64,000 bases of DNA. Origin: Bugulina stolonifera. Taxonomy: Eukaryota; Bryozoa; Gymnolaemata; Cheilostomatida; Bugulidae. The stretch is taken from assembly GCA_935421135.1 (NCBI GenBank), contig OW285196.1:12459001-12523000 (forward strand), written 5' to 3'. The translations under genes were made by a program, and so were the position numbers. This document shows, piece by piece, positions 22,132-34,400 of the stretch. The first letter of the stretch is position 1; each line of letters opens with the position of its first letter. Under the pieces are notes generated by a model that saw only the letters and a list, made by a program, of their open reading frames with translations, searched no databases and was not told the DNA's origin.

Positions 22132-24207
22132 AAGGGCAATTTCCTAAAAGTGATACCTTATCCACCCTGTGGAGAGCTACCTCTGAACCTCTCGAAGAAT
22201 GTTCAAGTTTCAACAGCCCGACCTGATCCAGAGGACGCGAAATGTCGCGTAGCCGAACCTCAAGACATAATCCCAACGACGGAGATACAGTCTATACTGC
22301 CAGCAGTTCAAGTACACAAAGCACAACGCTCTTGTACGGAATCTAGCATTGCCGAACAGTTTCAGCCGAAGATACAGATTGCCGAACTCTCGAAGTCCCC
22401 TAAAGCGGATAAGAAGCAATCGAAGGCAACTATTGCCGTGTTCCCGCGCTTATTTGACGAGTCGAACAAAGAAAATGTGCCTGAGGCATTGCCTACAATT
22501 GAGCCAATTGCTCATCCCTCGGCTAGTATAAATACGACAGCTCACAGACGAGTAGTCCTTTCTCGTCCAGCACTTCACCGAAGCACATGTATCCCTACAT
22601 GTAGCAACTCCTGCACTCCTCGTGTCACTGGTGAAGTTAATAGCAGCACTCGTATCCTTTCTCATTCTCGTGCAGACGAGACGGCTACTCCTCCTAGTAT
22701 GGATCACTCCAATCAGCCTGTCTTCACGGCTGAAGGTAAGCAAATCTCAGTGTTACCAGTAAGGACCGAATCAGAATTAGAGGTACAATCAACACCTGTG
22801 AGACTGTCAGGCATGAATTCTCTCTCCCTCCCCACTCGGCATAGACCAGTCGGGACAGAGGAGAATTCCCCTGAACATTCTCACAGGAAAGAGCATGAGT
22901 TAGAAGGCGGAGGCTACACATCAGATGAATTATGTGTTGTAGATGCATCTCCTCTACGGAAGACGCTCACGCCAGACGGCACGCCTCCACCCACTCCACC
23001 TCCTGTTACCTCTACCCTGAAGTTAGCTACAATTAAGCTGCACAAACTCACTGACAAGCTGCCCATAGAGTCGTCCCAGCATTCCGGAGCCACTAAGCCA
23101 TGGATTAGTACCTTCACTCAACAAGCCCGAGACGACTTGGCTAGAAGGAGTCAACCTAACCTCAAATGTGCAAAGTGTGGCTTCTCCGGCACCCTCAAGA
23201 GACTGAACATTCACATTTGGCAGCACTTTGCCCGCTTCTACTGTCGCTGCGGACGCAGCTCAGTTAGCCGTGATGCTCTAGGCCATCACTTCAGTCGGAG
23301 ATCCAGTATCTGTGGGAAACGTCTCTTCCTCACGGACGGGCCCAGCTATGGGGCCCTCATGGAATGGTGGGGCGTAAAGGATCCCCCACCATTTCTACCA
23401 TGTCGTCCTACTATGGACGGACAGTCGGGGACAAATAAACCAGTTTATTTGCCCAGCTCCTCCTCCACAAGGAAGCGACCTCCCAAGAGACGGCACAGCC
23501 CATCTCCAGAACAGACCCCCGACTCCGCACCTTCTGATGCTACCTCCTCCTCTTCCTCGTCGCCTACCACTCCTGCTGGACCTTCTCTCTGGCGACCTCC
23601 TGCTAGTACCTCCGCAGTAAGTGTCGGCCCCCCTGGCCGACGCGGACGTCTACCCTCTTGGAAGACAAGGCCTGCTCCACGGAAGAGTATGCCTGCTCCT
23701 CAGTCAGGCCCTCTCTACGAAGGCTCTCCACCCAAGGTCTCATGTGCAGCTTCTTGTACAGCTTTTCCGACTCTACTGATCGAGCCACTGCAGTCCAGGC
23801 CCACACTAGAGGTCTCACCGCACCGCTCTCCTTATACACCTGCCAGGGACCTACTCCGAGCCACTCCAGACTCTCCTGCCGTCCAGTCCCCACCTCCTGC
23901 ATCTCCTGTACTAACTCAGCCGAATGCCACACGTCCTGCATCTCCGGATCCGTCGTTCATGCAACAACTTGCTGAACTCAAGCCACGGATTCACTACCTT
24001 GCCAGCCGTCAACAGGTGGGGGACACTCTACGCCAACATCTGGAACCTTTCTATGCTCGAGAAATAGCTCTTCGTGAACTAGCCAACCAGCATCTAAACC
24101 ACCCCCGACAACTCCAGCTTGTACAAGCAGACTTGGATATAGTATCCAGAGAATCTACACTGTACCGTACCCTTCTTAACTTGACACTAGAGACACCCAT
24201 GACCTAG
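22132..24207 (+). CDS. Zinc-finger accessory ORF of the LTR element
   Basis: An open frame of about 690 codons ends 13 bp before the 3' LTR. It has no early ATG: the first methionine codon comes about 180 codons in (PSMDHSNQ), so it is either the downstream exon of a spliced transcript or starts internally. A plausible acceptor (tttcctaaaag) lies at its left edge. The N-terminal half is Ser/Thr/Pro-rich. Around codons 340-400 there is a Cys/His cluster: C-x2-C-x11-H-x3-H (CAKCGFSG...HIWQH) followed by YCRCGRSS...HH, resembling one or two degenerate C2H2 fingers. The C-terminal 80 residues look helical (LRQHLEPFYAREIALRELA). It is not an envelope and not a pol enzyme. I do not recognise the family. 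Confidence 0.7.
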   Translation, partial: KGNFLKVIPYPPCGELPLNLSKNVQVSTARPDPEDAKCRVAEPQDIIPTTEIQSILPAVQVHKAQRSCTESSIAEQFQPKIQIAELSKSPKADKKQSKATIAVFPRLFDESNKENVPEALPTIEPIAHPSASINTTAHRRVVLSRPALHRSTCIPTCSNSCTPRVTGEVNSSTRILSHSRADETATPPSMDHSNQPVFTAEGKQISVLPVRTESELEVQSTPVRLSGMNSLSLPTRHRPVGTEENSPEHSHRKEHELEGGGYTSDELCVVDASPLRKTLTPDGTPPPTPPPVTSTLKLATIKLHKLTDKLPIESSQHSGATKPWISTFTQQARDDLARRSQPNLKCAKCGFSGTLKRLNIHIWQHFARFYCRCGRSSVSRDALGHHFSRRSSICGKRLFLTDGPSYGALMEWWGVKDPPPFLPCRPTMDGQSGTNKPVYLPSSSSTRKRPPKRRHSPSPEQTPDSAPSDATSSSSSSPTTPAGPSLWRPPASTSAVSVGPPGRRGRLPSWKTRPAPRKSMPAPQSGPLYEGSPPKVSCAASCTAFPTLLIEPLQSRPTLEVSPHRSPYTPARDLLRATPDSPAVQSPPPASPVLTQPNATRPASPDPSFMQQLAELKPRIHYLASRQQVGDTLRQHLEPFYAREIALRELANQHLNHPRQLQLVQADLDIVSRESTLYRTLLNLTLETPMT

Positions 24208-24210
24208 TGT

Positions 24211-24217
24211 GAGGGGG
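24211..24217 (+). other. Polypurine tract
   Basis: GAGGGGG lies three bases before the 3' LTR, where plus-strand priming is expected. Confidence 0.7.
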
Positions 24218-24220
24218 CTA

Positions 24221-24883
24221 TGTGATGGTACGCCCAGTCGTATCTTACATCTGACACTCATTATTGCGTGCATACATGTATATATCTGCTTGTACTTTAC
24301 TCTTATATTGTTATATATGATTGTATGATTATATCTAAGTCTTTTAATGCCTTTTATACCCATGTACAGAGGCCCGACCTCTCAGAATCCATTGATATTC
24401 ATTTTGTACATGAATTGGACCATTATAAGCAACTTTTGTAGAACCCGACCTATTTTGGGTCGGCCGTCGGGCTTCCGGCGGCCATCTTGTTGCGCAACTT
24501 CCGGACGACCACACGTCGTCTTTTCCCGACGTCATGTCGGCCGGAAGTCCTTATACTATATAAAGGGCACTGTTTTACTGTTCATTGTCTCAGTCTACGC
24601 TTGGCTTTCAATAAAGACACATCTATACTTGATACAGGGACTTTCTCTTCCTTTTACTAGGTCATTCGCTTTGCGAACCGCCTACTAGGTTGAATTACTC
24701 TCTTTCACTGTATAGTCTGAAGATCGGACTTGAGATCAGATGGGTCGTCTTTGGTAGTATTTGGGCTACTGAGACCGCTCGATCTTTCATGTAATGCGAA
24801 GTCCTATTACCACTCATAGGCACTTCATTTCTGGGTCGATAGTCGTCCAAGGACGACCGCACCAAAACACAGAAACCATTACA
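24221..24883 (+). repeat. 3' LTR
   Basis: Same length as the 5' LTR (663 bp), and I found no difference on reading. TATA box at 24557-24564 and AATAAA at 24610-24615. The next bases, ATAT, duplicate the four bases before the 5' LTR. Confidence 0.95.
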
Positions 24884-25499
24884 ATATTACTATTTTTGCA
24901 ACACAACTACCCAATATATTTTTTTCTAACAGTATTATTATGCCTGCAAAAAGAGGCACTATTTCATTCACATGTATTTTTATTTCCAAACATTAAATAA
25001 AGATTCGACTAATTACCTAACTAAGCTGTATATTTGTTACAAATTTTACAAAATATAATTATGAGACTATAAAAAAATCATCACTGATTGGATGATCGTT
25101 CAAACCAGGAATAGATCATAACGATTAGTTGTAGTTGTAAAACTAATTGTATATGGTTTCCAGTAAATATCCATACAAAATATACAAACAATAATATGCA
25201 GTTGTAGTGTATAAAACAGACATAATTACATATTATGAAAAAAAATAATTTTCTAAGAAATACAAAAAATACAATTATTTACCTGGGTTCATTATTCATC
25301 GTTATTGACTATCATTCGGTAGAATCAGTATTAATAAAATGTCGAAGTTTCGAACTATAGAAAAGCAGCTATTTGATAAACATGGCTCATTGAATATTTT
25401 GTTGGTATATAAAATCAGAGAGAACAACTTTTGATTATGAACAACAGCTTATGAGTGCTAACACAATAGCAATTAGCATATCATCCGTGTGTGTATTGC
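24884..25499. other. Spacer, 3' side of the SLC6 gene
   Basis: AT-rich DNA between the LTR element and the stop codon of the minus-strand SLC6 gene. It presumably holds that gene's 3' UTR. On the minus strand AATAAA-like signals occur (ttttatt or tttaat runs near 24,970-25,000 and 25,330), but I cannot pick the one used. The motif acagcttatgagtgc at about 25,445 is a fragment of the MITE family seen at 14.6 kb. Confidence 0.4.
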
Positions 25500-28400
25500 T
25501 TAGAAAGACAGCATGGTTACGTTAGCATTAGATTGAGCATAGGCCACATTGTCTTCTCCATCCATTTCCTTTCTCACAGTTTCAGTTGCAATTGTAAGAG
25601 GCTGTTCTCCATACCTTACAGGGGAGGATAACCACTTGTCACTAGGTTGAGTAAGTTTTCGTATTCGCTGTAACAAACCAAGCATATTTTATTACTATCT
25701 GACAAGATCTCACAAAATGAAAAGGGAAGAATGATATGTCCAGAAAATTGTCAATTTCAAATTTTGCTGTTTGATAGACAAGGTAGGCTACAACTGGTCA
25801 GCTGAAACAAGGTATTCTGTATCGTATTTAGTACTTGGTAAGTAAGGTTTCCATAAACTAAGATTTCAGTGCAGGTAGAAAGACAACTCCAAGTTCCAAA
25901 TATCATTCATGTGCTTCATAATAAATTGAAATCAACTTGGCTATCATTCTCATAAAGAGAGCCTATTTCTCATCATTCCTCTTTTTCCTACTATTTATGA
26001 AATAATCAAACAATCAAATTACTATTAATGTAATATTAGGAGCATGCAACTGCAATTCTTTTCTAAATGAACAATAAAAGTGATAGCATGCGCATACTTA
26101 TAAGTTTTACACTTGAGACTCACCTGAAACATACTTTCACCAGTGTTGGGATAACACATCTTGTCGTAAATAACAACTAAGACAGAGTATAGCGGAATGA
26201 GAAATATAGGTATAAGAGCAACCATCCATCCAATGGCCTGGGCCCATTTAGGCAGCTCATAGTCACCATATGATAAGCTAGACGTGTCTATAAAGTTAAA
26301 CACGACTATAACCTGCAAGATACAAGAACAGTTAGTCATTTCAAACATAGGTGACGATACTATCTTTCTACTAGCTGTTTTTTCTCTTGCATCCTTGCAT
26401 TTCTGGCCTGAATATAACAGGTAGTTGGCAGGTGACCGGCCAATGGCACTAAAGGTGTGGCTACACATCATTCAATATTTTTTGAAATGGCTTTCAATTA
26501 ACCCAAGCAGTCTTTTATGAGGTTTTTATCTAAATCTTCTTCCTTAGATTGGGAGAGGAGCGTTGCAATCAGTAGATAATGTGTGTAACTAAATCAAGGG
26601 ACAAAGCAAGGCTGATTAAGTCAGGGAGGATGACTGGAGTTTTGTAAACATTTTCAGTTCATGCTGTAAACCCTGAGCCATTCTTTTTGGTGGACTTGGA
26701 AAGTGGTCTAAAAATAATTCCTTCAGCAAACTCACCAGCAAAAGCAGAGGTGTGACAACTCTCCACAGAATCCTAAAATACCACCATCCAAACTTGTTAA
26801 ATTTCCAACCAATCATCTCCTGGGCATTATCCAATATTCTTTCAGCACCTGAAGAACAAAAGTGAAAAACAAGATGTATATTTTAATTCTTGTCTGTTAC
26901 GATGACATTAGGTTTGCAAACCAGCGTTATGTACTCAAAAAGAAATGTGTACATGCAGACTTATTTATTATACACTGTGGCTACTATGGGTCTTGTGGAA
27001 AGGAAACTGCATACCATATGCTTAGCCATGAACAACCACCACTTACCGTATACCCAACCATAAACTAGCACCTCAGCGAAGCCTATCAACACGAGCGACC
27101 AACCAGAGTAGTAGTTGATTAGCTCCTCCCAGTAAATACCGGCCTAAACAGAGATTAAAAGAGGCAGGTATGTACTTGATTTTGCCACCTGGACTAGAAT
27201 CCAACAAACCAAACCAGAGCCACTAGACTATAGGTGAAATTTTAAAGTTGATTGCGTAGTGTTTTGAGGATTTGAGACATGGACTATTGATTCTGATCAT
27301 GAAGTTGTCTTCTCCTAAAAGAAATAAATTGGGAGAGGAAAACTACCTATCTAGTACATATGGTTTTTCGTCAACCTCTCAGAGAAATACAGTGCTTACA
27401 CATTATTTGTCAGGAAACTGTGGGTAACCACTAACCAGGGAGCTGTGGGTAACCAGGGAACTGTGGGTAACCAGGGAACTGCACATTCTATCTTACAATC
27501 GAGAAACATATAGTATAATTTTGCATACTGTTTTCCTCTCTATAAAGCCTGTGTATTATGTATTACTCTACCAATTCCATATGCAATATTGTACCCAACT
27601 CAGTAGCATTGTCTCACACTTACATTGCAAGTCATGTTGATCGTGATCAGGAAGAAGATAGCACAAATACTGCCGGATACGGCTGGTTTATACTTGAGCA
27701 GTTCAGGTCTGCTGTCTATGATGGTGGTAAGGAGAACCTCGACTCCAGCAAACTACAAGTAGTACAGGTGCTAGGCAGGTGCTTATTATGCAAACAACAT
27801 ACAATGTAATATAAAATCGTGTGATCCGTGAGTGTTTGAATAATTATGACTTTGCAATGTTATTGTCACTAAAGTATGAGATGTAGCAATCGGTTTAAAG
27901 TGTCTAGTCATAGAGATGCCGTGCACTAGTTCTAAATGGAGAAATATCGAAAAACAATGTAGATGCACAAGACGTACCTGACTGTCTAGCCCAAGAGTCA
28001 GCAGCATAAAAAAGAAGATAATAGACCAGAATGGAGGGGCGGGCATCTTGGACACTACCTCTGGATAGGCTATAAAAGCTAGAGCTGAGCCTACATAAAA
28101 TAAGATAATAAATCTGAATTTTAGGTCAGCTATCTTACTTTGCAATTTATATGTGTGAAAAACTCATACCAATAAACCCATATATTGTTCCCTGTCAGTG
28201 GTTTGTTGCCAAGTAAAAGGTAAAAGCAAACAATACTTTATTTTTATGATCTATATATCTGCCATCATGTACTTTTATATAATGTTAACAGTTAGAAATA
28301 CTCGGGTGTTATACCTACACATCCATCATGTGTGACTCAATGTTAATGGATTCTCTCTGGGTAACCTAATCAATAAATAGATCAAACACACATCAAGTGA

Positions 28401-31400
28401 CTCACTGTAAGCCTTTGAAAGAGAATTTTTATAACAAATCTTCTTTTTAGAAGCTTTACAGCTGCTACAGTCAAGACAGAATTGTGCTTGTACATGAGAA
28501 CTGATTAGGTACAGGAGTTGCCTACTCACCAGAAGCTACAACATCGGGTACTCTCTTTCCCAACTGTTTAGCCATAAATCCCAGAATAGCGAATATAGGA
28601 AAACCAGCTATAATACTAGTAGCACAGTTACCAATAGAGACAATGAGCGTATCTCTAAAACATGGAATAAAATCGTGAGTTGGTTTTGAAGTTAATCAAT
28701 AATCTTAATTTCTATTCTGTTCTATGCCCTGGTAATACTGATTTAATGGTTTGATGCAAAGATAAGCTATTCTACAGTTTCAGGTCCCACCAGAGTTAAA
28801 AAGAGAGGGCGCAACTTTCTATTAAAATCATTGACTATATAATGTATTCCCATAACTCATGCTCAACCTCCTTGCCAGTCCTTGGCCTACCCAGGGAATT
28901 GCAGTTGCATTGAATTTTTTCATTTGCAACATAGAGTATACATGTAAGTAGATATATCATGATAAATGACATCAACAAGTTAATTAACAGATTTACAATT
29001 ACCTCAGAATATTATTGTTGAACTCATTGTAGCTAGCGTAAGTCATTAGTCCGCCCATTCCAACAGACAATGAGAAAAATATTTGCCCGGCAGCATCTAC
29101 CCAAATCTGCGGACAGACAGACAGATGTTTATATTGAATGTATTCAAGGATCGGCGAAAGCAAAAGCTATATAGAAAAGAATCAGGGCTTGGTCGACAAA
29201 AACCTCTAACTTAACAGAAAGAGATCATTATTTGAAATTTAATGTATTGAATGGCCAAAGTCAAGGCTTGTCATTTTAGTTATTAGCAGTGCTATGAGTG
29301 GTCTCTTTCATGTTGATCTGTACATGGAAAGCTTCGGGATTAAGGAACAACGACGCCATTGTTTCGGGTAAGTTAATAGTGATGATATATTAGTATATAT
29401 CTAACTGAGGACAACCATACTAACCTCTAGGAATATATTACTTAGTCATATCTAAAACTACATGCACAAGAGATACCTGTAGGTATAATGTTACCATAAT
29501 AATCATCAATAAACTAAAATATGGAGCTATTAATCCAAATATAGAATGAGAGTGTACCTCTGCAGTGCCGAGTTTAGTAAAGTTAGGAGTGACATAAAAC
29601 TCTATCCCGTCTCTGGCCCCATCCAGTGTGGCTCCATAGATGAGCAGGATGAGGATAACAACGTAGGGGAACGTAGCTGTAAAGTAGACGACCTTTCCAG
29701 ATGTCTTTATACCTGACAGATAAATAGACAAAACTGCTATAATATATTTGGAGAATCCTTGACAGGTGGAATTATTTGATCTTGTTAGAAACTTCCACAC
29801 CAGAATCTCTACCGAGCAGCTAGAATGTTCCAGACCTGTCACCTTTGAAGGTCTGTACAATATAATAGTAGAGTCTAGTATAGCAATAGCAGAGTGTAGT
29901 AGTATAGCATATTATAGCACTGTATCATATAGCATAGCATCGCATAGTATAGCAATGCAACTAAATTTTACGTTGCTTCAATATTCCTGGCAAAAAACAG
30001 AGTGGTAGTGTAGTATAATGTGGTGCGGTGGCAGATAACTCTACCTGTATCTCAAGAACTAAAATTTTAAGTAGATAACACTGTCGCTACACGGCGCTGG
30101 CCTACACGAGTACTTCACGACTGACACATACATCTAGATATACAAATGTACGTAGAAGTACCGTGTGATAGAGGAAGTGTAGCATGAACGAACCTTTGAG
30201 CATACAGAGATAAACAATAATCCAAGAGAATAGGAGAGTTAAAGTAATATCCCACTTGGCAGGGCCGACGTTCTCCATCGGTCTCATTGTACCGTTGTTA
30301 TTCCCATCTTCATCTCTGTAGTTCTGCTCATACATCTTCTGGCTAAAAGAAAACCGGATGTCGAATATCACCATATAATATTAAAAGACACAGCAGTAAA
30401 ATGTCTCAAAGATCTGTGGTCGTGAGTTCATGGCCTCGATTAGCTATGCTACTGCGCACATGGGCCGCATTCACTACATACTTTTATCTATCATAAATAC
30501 AATGTAGTTAAACTTTTAGAATGAAACAATAAACCAAACCAAACCAAAACCACATCAAACCAAGCCACTCGCAAGCTATCGACTACAATATGAGTTTTCC
30601 TCTCTTGGAGTATGTCATGCTTTACTAACCAAATAAATGGTTACGCAACCATCAGAAGAATTTCATCTTTGCTCTGCATACCAACTACCTACTACCAAAA
30701 TATTATCATGTGAGAACTGAGCCTTATAAAAGAGCCGCTCATCTAAATAATACAAAGTGGATAGAGAGGACAACTTCTGATTGTCAATCCTCGTCTATAG
30801 AATCCCACTAAAGATATAGATAAACATCGATTTGCTGAATAAAGCCAAACAAGGTTGAACCAACATTACTTTTCGACTATCAGCATATGAGTAATGCATC
30901 GTCAATTTATACCATTGTACGTCAGTAGAAAATAACAGATAAGAAAGCTCACTTGAAAAACTCTTCCGCTGCCGGTATTTTTTCGGTGTCAGACAAGTTC
31001 AGCTTTTTACCAGCAATAGTGTTATTGAACTCGGCAACAAACTCATTCAGAGCTACGACACTTGCATTGTAGCATTCCCTGAACAAGTAGACAGCTCCTG
31101 TATCTGAACCGTTCTCATATTTCTCACATTCTAATTCTGCTGTGTTGTCAAAACATTCTACAGAAAGATAAATGCTTCACATATTATTAAGATACTGGTG
31201 CATGTAGTGCTACCCACAATACAACATTGCAATATTAGAGAAAAATTTAGTGCGTTCTTGTGCAATCTCAGTCAGATTGCCTGTGCTACATGCACTAGTA
31301 TATGAAGTGGTAGTTTCTCAAGCATCAGCACCCATCTCTATAATCTCTCCAACATCAACATGTCTATATCCTGTGTTTCCCACTGTGTTTCCCTGACACA

Positions 31401-34400
31401 AAGGATTCTTGTCTTCAATCTAACATAATCCCACTCAGTGACTCACTCAGTATTCATCAAATCACTCTTCACCGCACATTAATCTCTATGTACTGTCAAC
31501 CAAAAACCTCATATATTTTGTAGTCAGTAGCTTAATCCTATCCTATTATACATTGTACATGTATATTCTGCAATCTACGTCATAGACATTTTATATCATC
31601 ATGCACCTTGTTCCTCCCAATACTCTATGCCCAAGTAATACAATGTACAACTGTAGTTTCAAGAAAATATAGCATTTGTGTATGTGCCTTAGACAGCATG
31701 TGCTAGACTCATTGTATATGTGCAATGCATGTTGCTATTCAATACCACACACTGACACCCATCTATCAGCTAGTGAATATAATGTGAAGTCGTCCTCTCC
31801 CAACTATAAGGAGGCATCTTCATAATATAATCAATATAGTAGAGTAAAACCAGAAATACTGATAGTACTTTATGTCACAATCCATTGAACTACGCAGATC
31901 AACTGATTTTGAATATACTTAAATTGCCTCTATACCATAGAGGTAGGTATTCCTAGCTCTATGCTCTATACACCCGCTATGTCATAGATAGATTGTATCA
32001 TGTACAATTTGCATGCATAATAATGGCAAAGCATTAGACCAGTCAACAAATTCCCTTACTGTAGCTGTTCCAGGAGTTGTCACATCCTACCCAAGGTAGA
32101 GAAGACTGGAAGGAGGAAAACATGTAGTAGAGAGACCATGTGATCACCACATTATAGTACAGAGAGGAGAAAAACGATATAGCAATCATACCAACTCCTA
32201 GGCCTGCAAATATAATTAATTCATACTAGAGTAAGGAATGACTGGCACCAGAAATACATGTACATGTAGTATAGTCTAATGAATACTAAGGATTGACAAA
32301 GTAATGTTACAGACCACAAGTTCTGGAACACAAATGGAAAGAGACGTCTATTAACCAACATCCTAAGTACAATTATTTTGCGATGACCTAGTTGTTGATG
32401 GGGGTTACTGTTTACCCTATGCACATCACTGATGTTCACCTCAGAACTCAGACTATATTAAACTTCTAACCTCAACTCTTTCATTTTATTAAAAAAGTCA
32501 TTATTCCATGCTTCACACATATTGCTAAAAGTGCTCTTCATCTTGTATTACCAAAACCCAGCTCAATCTTGTTGGAGTTGTAAGCGACCCCCCTCCCTCC
32601 CAATCTTCTGTTATTTGACAGACCACAGGCTGTTGATGATCAACATCATACATTACAATTTATGAAATAGTTTGTGAATATTTCCCCATCAATAGCTGTA
32701 CATTTATTAATTAATATTGTAAAACAATGAGAAATGATTAAGCAATCAGAATTACTACGATCATGATCAAAGTATCAGTGACTCTGCAGGATGTGTGCCG
32801 TCTCTCATTACAATGGTTCATGTGGCGCTACACTACGAAACAATAGATTAAATCTGAGATCAGTCACTGTTTTTATTTTTCAGAAAAGCTGGCAATATGC
32901 ATCACATAAATTTTTTGCTCAAGTTCATTAATTATAAAATGCTATATTTGGAGAGTTCACACAGTCAAGCTGATGTGTAACTTTTTGCACATAGTGACAC
33001 GGCCTGACTGAGATAGCTAACCTATGATTCAGTTAAGGGGGTTCCATGGATACCTGGCAGCTACGATGCTTCCCATAATGCACTCCTTGTGCGAAGATTG
33101 TTGCTTTCATTCTTACATTAGAAATTTAGGACAAAATTAAATCCCCTGAATTTATTTATTGTATATCTAATTATCGATTCTGAGTGAGTAAATAATATGA
33201 TTTATTGAATACTTTGTTATTTAATGGCCTGGATATTGCCACACCATATTACCACACCATATTACCATTATTACTCTTTTTAATGTGGTTGGTTTGAATT
33301 TATTCTAGGACACAAGATGCATAAAAGGACACATTTTCCAAGACTTGTAATGTATTATAATTATGGTTCTTTCTCATCTTTCCAATTGTGGTCCAATGTT
33401 AGAACTGGAGCTTGCAGAACTGCTACAGCACTCTAGACCATTGGTCCTACTCCTGCACCATTGGCCTTGGGGTGTAGCAGCTCTGCAAGCTCCAGTTCTA
33501 TCATTGAAACTTGCAGCCTTCAAGTAGAGGTCATATTTTATCATATTATTTTTATATCCAGAAATTGAGGTTTCTCTCTTGTAGAGCTCTTACGCTAGAA
33601 AAGAAGTACTGAGTACTGAATGTCACTGTCAGTAAAAAGGTGTAAAAAATCATTGCAAAAATTGAATATAGAGGCATCATGCTGGTGTGTATACTGAGCA
33701 GTAGGGTCACATGCATATTGTATTATTGTATAGTAGATTCTTGTAAGGCTTTTAAATAGGTCAATGTTTACCTTTAAATATTGGTGACAACTCGAACAGC
33801 TTGTTTGGTCCAACTCCAGCATACTGTCCCAGGATAACTTCCATGAAGAAAATGGGTAAGCCAGCAAACGCCAACATTATGAAGTATGGTATGAGAAAGG
33901 CTCCTACAAAGTCATAATGATAATGTTTATTGTTAATTAATCGACATCATTAAGGAGTTTAATCTTTTTGTTCCAGTTTTCATAATGTTCAAAAAGTTAA
34001 ACGAATTCATCTCTAGTACATTATGTAATCCTAATAACTGTGATTTTAATGTAATATCTAGCCCTACATGACATATGTGCAGGGGGCTGGGGAAAGAGTA
34101 CAACATATTCTTTGACCTCTAGAAATATTGTTAAAACAAAGATACATTATTTTAATGTTATGCAATATGCTGCATCATTCGTTTTACAACCTGTATTCCA
34201 CATAATCTTACGACCTATCTATTTATATCCATTTGCAAATATATCTCCATCAGGTACATTGTACATGACTGTCTACTATAGTATACATAATGTATATATA
34301 AGGTATTTTATATTCATAACTGAATTACAACAGTATCTTTGTTAGTAGCAAATCTGCAGGGCATATGAGAGGAAACCAGTTGATTGGAAGTCAAACTTGC

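Larger units (their letters stand above)
14898..24883 (+). mobile_element. LTR retrotransposon, Ty3/gypsy-type, pol-less
   Basis: A complete insertion: two 663-bp LTRs (14898-15560 and 24221-24883) that begin TGTGATGG and end TTACA, flanked on both sides by ATAT (14894-14897 and 24884-24887), a 4-bp target duplication. A primer-binding site follows the 5' LTR, a gag ORF follows that, and a polypurine tract precedes the 3' LTR. Total length is 9,986 bp. I find no protease, reverse transcriptase, RNase H or integrase in any frame. Between gag and a second ORF there are about 4.8 kb of AT-rich host-like DNA. The identical-looking LTRs indicate recent insertion. It should be non-autonomous and depend on a relative for its enzymes. 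Confidence 0.9.

Noticed and set aside
22132..24207. Envelope gene of an errantivirus-like element
   Set aside because: No signal peptide, transmembrane segment or furin-like site is visible; the Cys/His cluster points to nucleic-acid binding.
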